A DNA stretch of 64,000 nt from Microbulbifer sp. HZ11 (lineage in GTDB: Bacteria > Pseudomonadota > Gammaproteobacteria > Pseudomonadales > Cellvibrionaceae): NCBI RefSeq assembly GCF_000708675.1, contig NZ_JELR01000005.1:1-64000 (forward strand), read 5' to 3'. The notes under the pieces are model-generated. The model was not told the DNA's origin, did not search any database, and saw only the letters and a list, made by a program, of their open reading frames with translations. The position numbers and the translations under genes were made by a program. This document shows, piece after piece, positions 55,984 to 64,000 of this stretch (positions are counted from its first letter, which is position 1; every line of letters begins with the position of its first letter).

Positions 55984-58977
55984 ATGAACAGAATGACCGG
56001 ATTCAAGAAGAATTCCATTGCGGTGGCCATCGCCACCCTCGCTGGCGTAAGCGGCGGCGCCCTGGCTCAAACCGAAGCGGAATCCGCCCTGGAAGAGGTG
56101 GTGGTGCTGGGCATCCGCGGCAGCCTTGAAAAATCCATGGACGTGAAGCGCGATGCCAAAGGTATCGTCGATGCGATTTCCGCAGAGGATATCGGCAAGT
56201 TCCCCGATACCAATCTGGCGGAATCCATGCAGCGGATTTCCGGTGTCTCTATCGACCGGGTGAATGGTGAAGGCAGCAAGGTTACGGTGCGTGGCCTGGG
56301 GCCGGATTTCAACCTGGTAACCCTGAATGGCCGTCAGGTGGCGCGCACCACCGGTGGCCGCTCCTTTGATTTCCAGAATATCGCCTCCGATATGGTGACC
56401 GGTGTCGAGGTCTCAAAGACCAGCGACGCAACACTGCCCTCCGGTGGCATGGGCGCCACCATCAACCTGCTGACCGCGCGTCCTTTCAATACCCCGGAGC
56501 GCACCCTACGTTTTGGGGTAAAAGGGGTGCTGGATGAGTCCTCCGACGATGCCAGCATGACGCCTGAATACAGCGGTTTCTATTCCGACACCTTTGCCGA
56601 TGGCAAATTCGGTGTGGCCATTTCCGGTTCCGTGCAGGAGCGCGAGAGCGGCAGCCAACAGGCGCTGGTTCCCGGTGGCTGGATCAGTGTTGAAGGCCAG
56701 ATGGACAACAACTGGGACGGCGTGAATGATGCCTGGGGCGCGGTCCCGCTGGAGAATCAGGTAAACCGTCCCGGTGAGGGCGACATCTATTCTGTTGCGC
56801 AGAACGCGGCCTTCAAGTTTGAAGAGCAGCAGCGCAAGCGCACCAATGGTCAGCTGGTGCTGCAGTGGGCGCCCACTGACGATGTGACCGCAACCCTGGA
56901 TTACAACTACTACCAGAACAAGATCGCCAAGCAGTTCAATGATATTTCCGTATATCACGCCTGGCAGGGCGATCAGCGGGGTGTATGGAGTGACGGCCCC
57001 ATCTCCACGCCGATCATCTACTCCGAATACTACGGGGCGCCCAGTGATGTGGCCATGGGTGGCGGCAGCACCGCCGAGATCCACGAAGGGAATATGCTCG
57101 GGATCAACCTGGAATGGCAGGTTGGTGACCGGCTGAACCTGTTCTTCGACGGCCAGCACTCGGAAGCCGAGCGCACTCCGGACAGCCCCTGGGGTACCAG
57201 CAATGTGCTGACCGTCGCCGCCATGGTGCGCGAGGCCAGCAGCGTGGACTTTACCGGCGAGATCCCGGCGATCTATGTGGACTCCGCCAACGGTTTGAAT
57301 GCCTCCGATATCATTGTTACCGGTTCAGTATTCACCAATTCCAAAGATTATTCCGAGGTGGACCAGTTCCGCTTTGGTGGTAACTACGAGATCAACGAAT
57401 CCAGTGATATCGACTTCGGTATCGCCCGTCAGGAAGTGAGCAATCGCTCTCAGTCCGTATTTGTACAGCGCAATAACTGGGGTGGTGCGGGCCCCGCATC
57501 GGATCTGCCGGACGAACTGTTTACGGCCAAAAGTATCTCCGACAAGTTTGATGAGTCCTGGGGAGATTTTTCCGAGATCGGCGGGCTGGAGCCCCTGGAT
57601 ATCTATTACGACTGGGATTTTGACGCGGTGCGTGCGATCGCCGAAGACCTGTACGCGAACAACGCTACCGACGCGGGCACGGCCAATCGTGTAGGCGATT
57701 GTGGAACTGCCTTCTGCGCGTCCACCGATTACGCGTCTGACACCGATCGTGCCACCACCGAGACGTCCACCTCCGTGTATGCACAGTACAACTTCACCTC
57801 CGAAATGCGCGGAATGCCTTACGAGATCAACACGGGGCTGCGTTACGAGCAGACCGATGTGGACTCGGTATCTGTGGTGCCTGAATACGATCGCGCAGAA
57901 TGGAACTCCAACAACGAAGTGGCGATCATCGGCACCGGTGAACAGGTTTATCTGAGCGAAGAGGGTAACTACGATTACTGGTTGCCCAGTATTGCGTTGA
58001 AAGTGGACGTGACAGAAGACGTGGTGACCCGCGCGGCAGTCAGCAAGGCAATCACCCGTCCGGATTACAATTCCATCAAAGGTGGCACCACGATCGGCAC
58101 TATCGCCAACGGCGGCATTGGTGGCGGCTCCACCGGCAACCCGAGCCTGTTGCCCTACGAGTCCATCAACTACGACCTGTCTGTGGAGTGGTATTACGGC
58201 GAGACCAGCTACGCGTCGGTGGGCCTGTTCCGCAAGGATGTATCCAACTTCATCAGCAATGCCAAAACCGAGAAATCACTGTTCAATATTGCCAACCCGG
58301 CAGACGGTGCTCTGGTGGATGAGGCGCGTGCGAACGGTGCCAATGATGCGGAATCCATTCGTCAGTATATTGCCGCCAATTACGCCGACAGCGACTTCGT
58401 CAATGTGACCTACCTCGAAGACGGCGTTACCGTGGATAAGATATTTATTACCGGTAACCCGGCCACCGACAATGACATGGTGTTCCTGGTGGATACCCCG
58501 GTAAACAGCGATGTGGACAATACCATCGACGGTGTCGAACTGGCAGTGCAGCACATGTTCGGTGAAACCGGGTTTGGCCTGCAGGCGAACTACACCATCG
58601 TAGATTCCGAACTCAGTTATGACCCGTACATACTGGTGGATCAGGAGGCCATGGTCGGCCTGAGCGACTCTGCCAACCTGGTGGGCTTTTACGATAAGAA
58701 CGGCTTCCAGGCGCGGATCGCCTATAACTGGCGGGATGAGTTCCTGAGTTCCCGCGGCCAGAACACCGGTGCCAACCCACAGTATGTGGAAGCTTACAGC
58801 CAGATTGACCTGAACGTGAGCTATGAACTACCACAGCTTGAAGGCATGCAGGTATTCCTTGAGGGGATTAACGTAACCGATGAGTACCAGCGTGTTTACG
58901 GCCGTGATTCACGTCAGCTGATGGGTTACTACCAGGGTGGTGCGCGCTGGCAGTTGGGTGCGCGCTACGCCTTTTAA
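55984..58977 (+). CDS. TonB-dependent receptor (Xanthomonas/Caulobacter oligosaccharide type)
   Basis: 997 residues. The signal peptide (about 1-29) ends GGALAQ. A plug domain (about 45-170) includes DAISAEDIGKFPDTNLAESM and VTVRGLGPDFNLVTLNGRQV, the conserved wording of the TonB-Xanth-Caul subfamily. The rest is the barrel, ending GARYAF with terminal Phe. Receptors of this subfamily import oligosaccharides and are controlled with degradative enzymes. It is the first gene of a four-gene plus-strand cluster with SapC, cupin-like and halogenase proteins, and it has two copies of a putative operator upstream. An intrinsic terminator follows, so the later genes may be made at lower level. Confidence 0.95.
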   Translation: MNRMTGFKKNSIAVAIATLAGVSGGALAQTEAESALEEVVVLGIRGSLEKSMDVKRDAKGIVDAISAEDIGKFPDTNLAESMQRISGVSIDRVNGEGSKVTVRGLGPDFNLVTLNGRQVARTTGGRSFDFQNIASDMVTGVEVSKTSDATLPSGGMGATINLLTARPFNTPERTLRFGVKGVLDESSDDASMTPEYSGFYSDTFADGKFGVAISGSVQERESGSQQALVPGGWISVEGQMDNNWDGVNDAWGAVPLENQVNRPGEGDIYSVAQNAAFKFEEQQRKRTNGQLVLQWAPTDDVTATLDYNYYQNKIAKQFNDISVYHAWQGDQRGVWSDGPISTPIIYSEYYGAPSDVAMGGGSTAEIHEGNMLGINLEWQVGDRLNLFFDGQHSEAERTPDSPWGTSNVLTVAAMVREASSVDFTGEIPAIYVDSANGLNASDIIVTGSVFTNSKDYSEVDQFRFGGNYEINESSDIDFGIARQEVSNRSQSVFVQRNNWGGAGPASDLPDELFTAKSISDKFDESWGDFSEIGGLEPLDIYYDWDFDAVRAIAEDLYANNATDAGTANRVGDCGTAFCASTDYASDTDRATTETSTSVYAQYNFTSEMRGMPYEINTGLRYEQTDVDSVSVVPEYDRAEWNSNNEVAIIGTGEQVYLSEEGNYDYWLPSIALKVDVTEDVVTRAAVSKAITRPDYNSIKGGTTIGTIANGGIGGGSTGNPSLLPYESINYDLSVEWYYGETSYASVGLFRKDVSNFISNAKTEKSLFNIANPADGALVDEARANGANDAESIRQYIAANYADSDFVNVTYLEDGVTVDKIFITGNPATDNDMVFLVDTPVNSDVDNTIDGVELAVQHMFGETGFGLQANYTIVDSELSYDPYILVDQEAMVGLSDSANLVGFYDKNGFQARIAYNWRDEFLSSRGQNTGANPQYVEAYSQIDLNVSYELPQLEGMQVFLEGINVTDEYQRVYGRDSRQLMGYYQGGARWQLGARYAF

Positions 58978-59010
58978 ACCAGAGCACAGGATGGTTTGAA
59001 CTGGCAGGGA

Positions 59011-59044
59011 AAGCCGCTGATCATATGGTCAGCGGCTTTTTTTA
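59011..59044 (+). terminator. Intrinsic terminator after the TonB receptor
   Basis: GCCGCTGA / TCAGCGGC stem with an 8-nt loop (TCATATGG) followed by eight T. It is 34 nt after the receptor stop codon. Partial read-through would set the ratio of receptor to the downstream genes. Confidence 0.9.
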
Positions 59045-59103
59045 TAGCAGATAACATGCTTGAAATCTGATGGCAGATAATAAAAAAGGAAGAGAATAAT
59101 AGT

Positions 59104-59835
59104 ATGACGAATGCGGTATTGCTGAATAACGTAGAGCACTGTGATCTTCGGGTGCGAACCGGGCGCTCTGCAGAGCTGGGTGATGACGTCTGGTATGCAC
59201 TGACATTTCCCCTGGAATTTCGCGCGCTTCAGGGGCAGTACCCCATCTTTTTTCAGCGGGATGCCAGTACCGGCGCATTCTTTCCTCTGGTACTGCTTGG
59301 CCTGGAGCCCGGTGAAAATCTCTATCTCAACAATGATCAATGGGCCGCTTCCTATCTTCCTCTGACCGTACGCCGGGAACCATTTTTAATTGGGCGCCAG
59401 CATTTTGTCGAAGACGGTGTGCAGAAAACCCGCCGGGTGATTCATATCGACCTCGACAGTCCTCGCGTCAGTCGGGAGCAGGGCGAGCCTCTGTTTCTGG
59501 AGTATGGTGGCAGTTCGCCGTTTCTTGACGGCGTGTCGGATATGCTTGAAGCCATTCACCAGGGTATCGAACAGAGTGAGAAATTTATCCGCGCGCTGCA
59601 AATTCACGGATTGCTGGAACCATTCACCATGGATGTCACGTTGAACAACGGTACGATCAATCAATTGAAGGGGTTTTATACCATCGATGAGCCACGCCTG
59701 CGGGCACTCAATGGTGAAGACCTCAGTGAACTGCACCGGGCCGGTTTTCTGGAAGCAATCTATATGGTGCTGGCGTCCCAGTCTCAGGTCCGGCGTTTGA
59801 TTGATGAGAAAAATCGTCGCAGTGTACATGATTGA
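59104..59835 (+). CDS. SapC family protein
   Basis: 243 residues with a strong AAGGAAGAG site before the ATG. The sequence FPLEFRALQGQYPIFFQRD, RREPFLIG and GFYTIDEPRLRALNGEDLSE are hallmarks of the SapC family, first noted in a Campylobacter S-layer-linked cluster. There is no signal peptide, so the protein is cytoplasmic. In marine and plant-associated proteobacteria it recurs beside a TonB receptor, a cupin-like protein and a flavin halogenase-like protein, as here. Its biochemical role is unknown; peptide or carbohydrate modification is only a guess. Confidence 0.88.
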   Translation: MTNAVLLNNVEHCDLRVRTGRSAELGDDVWYALTFPLEFRALQGQYPIFFQRDASTGAFFPLVLLGLEPGENLYLNNDQWAASYLPLTVRREPFLIGRQHFVEDGVQKTRRVIHIDLDSPRVSREQGEPLFLEYGGSSPFLDGVSDMLEAIHQGIEQSEKFIRALQIHGLLEPFTMDVTLNNGTINQLKGFYTIDEPRLRALNGEDLSELHRAGFLEAIYMVLASQSQVRRLIDEKNRRSVHD

Positions 59836-59853
59836 TCTGACCGGAGGGCAAGC

Positions 59854-60894
59854 ATGAAATCCGGGCGACCATTTATAGAAACCGCAGGTCTGCCGTATGC
59901 GGACGAAACCTGGGATGTTACTCCGGAAAATGTATTGGCTTCAGTGGAAGGCGTTACCCGGCCACTGGTGTTGCGAAACTATTGCGCACATTTCCCCGCG
60001 GTAAGTGCCGGTAAGCAGTCTGCACGGAAAATGGCGGAATATCTTCTCGACCATTACAGTGGCCAGCCTGTTAACGGCTGCTATGGCGACCCGGAAACGG
60101 AAGGGCGGATCTTTTACAATAAAGATCTTACCGGGTTTAATTTTCAGTCCCGCAGAGTGGCTCTTGGGGAATTGCTGGACGACCTGCTTTCTACCGCCGG
60201 GGCGTCGCCCGCGCCCATGCGCTATATGCCTTCCAGTCAGACCTCCTTCTGGTTTCCACCATTCGCCAGCACAAATGATGCGGGACTGTCCGATGTATCG
60301 CCCGTGGGTTCCTTGTGGCTCGGTAACCGGGTGCGTGTCGCTGCCCATTACGACTTCCCCAACAATCTGGCCTGTAATATTGCCGGCAGACGGCGCTTTA
60401 CCCTGTTTCCACCGGAAGAAATCGTCAACCTCTATCCAGGGCCACTGGAATTCGCGCCGGGAGGGCAGGAAATCAGTCTTGTGGATTTCTACAATCCAGA
60501 CTTCGAGCGCTTCCCCCGTTTTCGCGACGCATTGGCCCGTGCGCAAACGGCCGAGCTGCAGGCGGGTGATGCATTGTATATTCCGGGGATGTGGTGGCAT
60601 CACGTGGAGAGCCTGGACACGCTGAATGTCCTCTATACCCATTGGTGGCGGGATTCTGCCGCGTATCTGGGGCGCCCCACCAATGCGCTGATGCATGCCA
60701 TGCTCGGTCTGCGGGATCTGCCAGCACACCAGCGCAACGCGTGGCGCGCACTGTTCGATTATTACGTGTTTGCTGCCGAGGAGAGCGGCGCGGCACATAT
60801 CGAGCCCGCAGCAAGGGGGATTCTCGAACAGCCTATGTCGCTTGAAACTGCGATGCAGTTGCGGACCAAACTGCAGAATGATCTGAAACGTTAA
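59854..60894 (+). CDS. Cupin-like (JmjC-type) 2-oxoglutarate/Fe(II) oxygenase candidate
   Basis: 346 residues; GGAGGG lies just before the ATG. The Cupin_8/JmjC-like fold is shown by HYDFPNN, with His165 and Asp167 as the first Fe(II) ligands, then GRRRFTLFPPEEI and GDALYIPGMWWHHVESL, where His249 or His250 is the second histidine. The spacing fits protein hydroxylases of the FIH type, which act on Asn, Asp or His side chains. No signal peptide. The gene is 18 nt after sapC and 39 nt before the halogenase-like gene. The substrate is unknown; the SapC or the halogenase-like protein are possible partners. Confidence 0.85.
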   Translation: MKSGRPFIETAGLPYADETWDVTPENVLASVEGVTRPLVLRNYCAHFPAVSAGKQSARKMAEYLLDHYSGQPVNGCYGDPETEGRIFYNKDLTGFNFQSRRVALGELLDDLLSTAGASPAPMRYMPSSQTSFWFPPFASTNDAGLSDVSPVGSLWLGNRVRVAAHYDFPNNLACNIAGRRRFTLFPPEEIVNLYPGPLEFAPGGQEISLVDFYNPDFERFPRFRDALARAQTAELQAGDALYIPGMWWHHVESLDTLNVLYTHWWRDSAAYLGRPTNALMHAMLGLRDLPAHQRNAWRALFDYYVFAAEESGAAHIEPAARGILEQPMSLETAMQLRTKLQNDLKR

Positions 60895-60933
60895 AAGTCA
60901 TAAATCCTGAAAATAATAATCGAGAGCGAAAGT

Positions 60934-62433
60934 GTGAGTACACAGCAAAGAGTTCGTAAGGTGGTCATCGCCGGTGGTGGAACGGCGGGCTGGATGGCCG
61001 CGGCCGCGCTGGCAAAGTTGTTGGGAAAAAATCTGGATATCCGCCTGGTTGAATCCGAGGCAATCGGTACCGTGGGCGTGGGCGAGGCAACCATTCCGAC
61101 CCTGCATCTTTTCCATCAGCTGCTCGGGATTGACGAGCGGGAAATGATGGCGGCGACCAATGCGACCTTCAAACTGGGGATCGCATTCGAAAACTGGAAA
61201 GAGAAGGGGCAGGACTACATTCACTCCTTTGGTGCCGCGGGCAAGGATTGCTGGGCGTGTAATTTCAGCCATTTCTGGGTCCGGGGCCGGCAACTGGGTA
61301 TCGACTATCAGATTGGCGACTACACCAAAGAGCACCTGGGTGCACGGATGGGTCGCTATGCCGTCTCCCCTCGTAGTGAACGTACCCATGCGTATCACTT
61401 TGATGCAAGTCTATATGCAACATTTCTACGCCGCCTCGCAGAAAAGCACGGTGCCGTACGAATAGAAGGAAAGATCGAACAGGTTCAGCTAGACCCTCAC
61501 ACCGGCTATATCCAGTCCCTGATGCTGGAAAGTGGTGAGCGGCTGGAAGGCGACCTGTTTATAGACTGCACGGGTTTCCGGGGTTTGTTGATCGACAAGG
61601 CATTACACACCGGCTTTGACGATTGGGGGCACTGGTTGCCCTGTGATCGGGCGGTCGCGGTTCAGACTGGTAAAGCGCAAAGCCCTGTGCCCTATACCCG
61701 TTCAATTGCGCGGGAATCCGGATGGCAATGGCGTATTCCGCTGCAGTCCCGCACTGGTAATGGACTGGTTTTCTGCAGTCACTACCTGGATGAAGAAAAT
61801 GCGACAAAAATACTGCTGGAAAATGTGGAAGGTGAGCCGCTGAATGCTCCGAGAGTCATTCCATTTCGTACCGGTACCCGTCGCCAGCACTGGAACAAAA
61901 ACTGTATCGCTATAGGTCTTTCCAGCGGATTTATCGAGCCCCTGGAATCCACCAGTATCCATCTGATTCAGCGCAGTATTGTGCGCCTGCTCACGCTTTT
62001 CCCGTCCCGCGGAGTTGTTCAGGCGGATGTCGATGAATATAACCAGCTGATTCGCGAAGAGACGGAAAATGTGCGCGACTTTGTGGTTCTCCATTACAAG
62101 CTCACAGATCGAACGGATTCCGAATTCTGGCGTCACTGTCGTGGAATGGACGTTCCAGAATCACTCGCTCGGCGTATGCAGGTCTTTGAGGAGAGCGGTC
62201 GAGTTTATCAGAACGGTACCGAGCTGTTTGGAGAAAGCTCCTGGTTGCAGGTGATGCTTGGTCAGGGGTTGATGCCGCAGACCTACCACCCAATCGTCGA
62301 CATGATGAGTGAGCGCGAACTTACCAACTTTCTTGACGGTATCCGTCGCCAGGTCCGCGACACCGTGGAAAGCTGGCCCCATCATATGGAATTTATTGAG
62401 CACTACTGCAGGTCAAAACAGGGCGCAATGTGA
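60934..62433 (+). CDS. Tryptophan-halogenase-family flavoprotein
   Basis: 499 residues from a GTG start at 60934. It has the FAD-binding GGGTAGW (14-20), the family lysine K80 in TNATFKLG at the position of catalytic Lys79 of PrnA, and GWQWRIP (263-269), which matches the WxWxIP signature of flavin-dependent halogenases. True halogenases chlorinate or brominate tryptophan or indoles. Members found beside SapC and TonB receptors, as here, have no proven substrate, and could modify other molecules. A separate flavin reductase would be needed; none is nearby. Intact length and motifs suggest an active enzyme. Confidence 0.9.
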   Translation: MSTQQRVRKVVIAGGGTAGWMAAAALAKLLGKNLDIRLVESEAIGTVGVGEATIPTLHLFHQLLGIDEREMMAATNATFKLGIAFENWKEKGQDYIHSFGAAGKDCWACNFSHFWVRGRQLGIDYQIGDYTKEHLGARMGRYAVSPRSERTHAYHFDASLYATFLRRLAEKHGAVRIEGKIEQVQLDPHTGYIQSLMLESGERLEGDLFIDCTGFRGLLIDKALHTGFDDWGHWLPCDRAVAVQTGKAQSPVPYTRSIARESGWQWRIPLQSRTGNGLVFCSHYLDEENATKILLENVEGEPLNAPRVIPFRTGTRRQHWNKNCIAIGLSSGFIEPLESTSIHLIQRSIVRLLTLFPSRGVVQADVDEYNQLIREETENVRDFVVLHYKLTDRTDSEFWRHCRGMDVPESLARRMQVFEESGRVYQNGTELFGESSWLQVMLGQGLMPQTYHPIVDMMSERELTNFLDGIRRQVRDTVESWPHHMEFIEHYCRSKQGAM

Positions 62434-62482
62434 TGAGGTAGACGCTTTGCATGACTCGCTTTGCACCATGTTCGGAGATCCC

Positions 62483-62522
62483 CCAAAGTGGGACGACACT
62501 ACGCACCCGAGAAACTAGTTTC
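62483..62522. promoter_or_regulatory. Motif copy and 12-bp palindrome before the secreted CBM gene
   Basis: CCAAAGTGGGACGACAC (62483-62499) resembles the element before the TonB receptor at 55844. Twelve nt later GAAACTAGTTTC (62511-62522) is a perfect palindrome. Both are about 80-120 nt upstream of the start at 62602. They are likely regulatory, and indicate joint control with the receptor operon. Confidence 0.6.
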
Positions 62523-62601
62523 ACTCTCGAGGTGAACCGATACGGGCGTCTCGATGCTCGTGCTCCAAATACTAAAAACTATGCTGAAGCGAGGCTCAAC
62601 C

Positions 62602-64000
62602 ATGCGTCTATTTTCCAAAAGGCGTGGCACTACTTCTGTGCCCGCCTTTCCCGTAATCACCGGCAGTGCGATTGTTTTTGCACTGACATTCCCGCTCACT
62701 GTGTTGGCACAACAGTCCAACTTGGCTACCGGTGCAAGTGTTTCTGCCAGCACCGCCGACCTCCCCGCAAGTAATGCCATTGATGGCGATACAGGCACCC
62801 GCTGGGCGTCTGCGGGGCAGACAGATCCTTCCTGGATCGCGCTGGATCTCGGCCAGCCCTATGACCTGGATCAGGTGGAAATATTCTGGGAGGCCGCGAA
62901 CCCTGAAACCTACGAAATCTGGGGCTCCAACAATGGTGTGGACTGGAACACGCTGAGTGTGCAGACCGGCGGCGAGTTTGGGCACCGCACCGACACCGTC
63001 GATGTGAGTGGTATTTATCAGCATGTGAGAATTCAGGGAATCAGCCGCAGTGCTGGGAATTACTGGGGTTACTCTATTTGGGAAATGGGCGTGTTCGGTA
63101 GTCCGGCAAATTGCGATTCAGGCTGTGTGGTGGAACTGAATGGCAGCACTTTTCAGGCGCGGGTGACCGGTGGTGATATTGTCGATATTCACTATTCAAT
63201 CAATGGTGGCGGCCAGATGAATGTGCGCATGGTCGAGACCTCCGGTCTCTGGACATACGATATTCCCGGTTTGACTGCCGGTGACGTGCTCAATGTTTCC
63301 TACACGAAAATAACCGGTGGTGTTGGCGAAAATATTCCGGCAAGCCAATATGTGTTTTCCGGTCAGGGCGGCTCTTCGTCGTCCTCCTCGTCATCTTCTT
63401 CTTCGTCCTCTTCTTCTTCGTCCTCTTCCGGCGGTAGCTCAGGTGGGTCCGGTGGCAGTAGCTCCGGCAGCTCCAGCAGTTCCAGCAGCTCATCGGGAGG
63501 TGCTTCTTCCGGAAGCTCGTCATCTGGCGGCTCGTCGTCTGGTGCAGACCTGGGATCGATCGTTCCGCTGTATGACAGCAGCACACAGTTGGAGCCGGCG
63601 ATCACATTCGAGACACCAACGGCGCTGGTTACCCGTTTTTCAGATCGGGCGCGCGACCGTCATGCCAAAGAGGATATGTTTCAGGCGTACGATCACTACC
63701 TGAGTTTTTATTGGGAGGATCGCACCGCTTCTATCGAAATTATTGATGAAGTGGCCAAGGGTGGAGACTCGGTGCGAATGAATGTACGCACCCAGTTCAA
63801 GCTGAGTGATACCGAAGCAGAGAATCGCTGGTTTTATCGCGGCGTTGGCACCGTGGCGGAATACTGTGACAACGGAGTGATGGTGGTTGTCGATCAGTAC
63901 AACTACTACAAGGAGCGCACCTATAACTGCCGGGAAGGCCGCAACATTCAGGTGGGTGACAAGCTGGAGTTTGAAATCAGCCAGTTTCTGGACCCCAGCG
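62602..64000 (+). CDS. Secreted multimodular carbohydrate-binding protein (partial, runs off the right edge)
   Basis: At least 466 residues; the C-terminus is beyond the window. The start at 62602 has GAGG 8 nt upstream; ATG 62581 is a seven-codon alternative. Signal peptide about 1-36 (ending VLAQ). Residues about 38-165 form an F5/8 type C (CBM32-like) domain (NAIDGDTGTRWAS, SWIALDLGQPYDLDQVEIFW). Residues about 170-253 match a CBM56-like beta-1,3-glucan-binding domain (DIHYSINGGGQMNVRM). A Ser/Gly linker follows (about 254-315), then an unrecognised domain (from about 316) with several Tyr, Trp and two Cys, which may be catalytic. Its operator motif links it with the receptor operon. It is probably a beta-1,3-glucan-active protein, but the enzyme class is unknown. 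Confidence 0.82.
   Translation, partial: MRLFSKRRGTTSVPAFPVITGSAIVFALTFPLTVLAQQSNLATGASVSASTADLPASNAIDGDTGTRWASAGQTDPSWIALDLGQPYDLDQVEIFWEAANPETYEIWGSNNGVDWNTLSVQTGGEFGHRTDTVDVSGIYQHVRIQGISRSAGNYWGYSIWEMGVFGSPANCDSGCVVELNGSTFQARVTGGDIVDIHYSINGGGQMNVRMVETSGLWTYDIPGLTAGDVLNVSYTKITGGVGENIPASQYVFSGQGGSSSSSSSSSSSSSSSSSSSGGSSGGSGGSSSGSSSSSSSSSGGASSGSSSSGGSSSGADLGSIVPLYDSSTQLEPAITFETPTALVTRFSDRARDRHAKEDMFQAYDHYLSFYWEDRTASIEIIDEVAKGGDSVRMNVRTQFKLSDTEAENRWFYRGVGTVAEYCDNGVMVVVDQYNYYKERTYNCREGRNIQVGDKLEFEISQFLDPS
63370..63545 (+). repeat. Poly-serine linker coding repeat
   Basis: Runs of TCN and AGC serine codons with interspersed GGN glycine codons encode a Ser/Gly linker of about 60 residues. The codons are mixed, which keeps the DNA from being a simple triplet run. 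Such linkers join carbohydrate-binding and catalytic parts in Cellvibrionales enzymes. The stretch is prone to length change. Confidence 0.9.

Noticed and set aside
59941-60798. 285-codon open frame antisense to the cupin-like gene
   Set aside because: The plus-strand gene has Fe(II)-ligand motifs and a strong ribosome site; the antisense frame has neither.

Overview
The window reads as chromosomal DNA of a marine or saprophytic gammaproteobacterium of the Cellvibrionales type (Microbulbifer, Saccharophagus or Teredinibacter-like). The reasons are a Pseudomonas-like 5S rRNA, two large TonB-dependent receptors, a SapC / cupin-like / tryptophan-halogenase cassette, and a secreted carbohydrate-binding protein with a long poly-serine linker, which is a hallmark of that group. 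The lineage is an inference from gene content; no search was run.

Layout. 1-370: end of an rRNA operon (23S-5S spacer, 5S rRNA, terminator). 479-5956 (minus): four-gene signalling operon: secreted protein, FHA-GAF protein, membrane Ser/Thr kinase with TPR repeats, soluble NarX-type histidine kinase with no response regulator beside it. 6395-7111: outer-membrane barrel protein. 7211-9086: helicase-loading pair (four-repeat DnaT-like protein and lambda-P-like protein) with an 89-nt coding overlap. 9220-11114: Cys-cluster HTH regulator and MFS exporter, divergent from a Cu+ P-type ATPase and a cupredoxin (11276-13911) across a shared inverted repeat. 13921-15769: TetR regulator divergent from a metallo-beta-lactamase-fold lipoprotein, with two identical-half-site operators between them. 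15737-19460 (minus): periplasmic copper-resistance operon (small Cys-rich protein, DUF411/CopG-like protein, multicopper oxidase CopA, CopB). 19540-20259: Sfp-type phosphopantetheinyl transferase. 20408-26285 (plus): CzcI-like protein and CzcCBA heavy-metal RND efflux system. 26286-26566: palindromic REP-like DNA. 26567-27961: radA. 28011-29344 (minus): AT-richer two-gene cassette that looks like a membrane-active toxin and its immunity protein. 29499-31763: TonB receptor. 32090-34730: coniferyl-aldehyde-dehydrogenase-like gene and AraC regulator.

34787-50890 (minus) is the most unusual region. It is an operon of TolC-like lipoprotein, HlyD-like adaptor, GAF-HlyD adaptor, PqqD/M50-protease/HlyD hybrid, and a 3270-residue surface protein (DUF4347, many fimbrial isopeptide-type and DUF11 repeats). 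It resembles a type I secretion locus, but the ABC ATPase is absent and an intramembrane-protease-like protein stands in its place. 51259-55627 (plus): a sugar ABC transporter in which binding protein and first permease are one polypeptide. 55984-62433: TonB receptor, SapC, cupin-like and flavin-dependent halogenase genes. 62602 to the right edge: a truncated secreted protein with CBM32 and CBM56-like modules, a Ser linker and an unrecognised C-terminal domain. A shared upstream DNA motif suggests that the receptor operon and this secreted protein are co-regulated, perhaps for use of a beta-1,3-glucan.

No tRNA, CRISPR array, transposase, integrase or prophage structure was seen. Many start codons were reassigned from ribosome-binding sites and 1-4 nt overlaps, as stated entry by entry.
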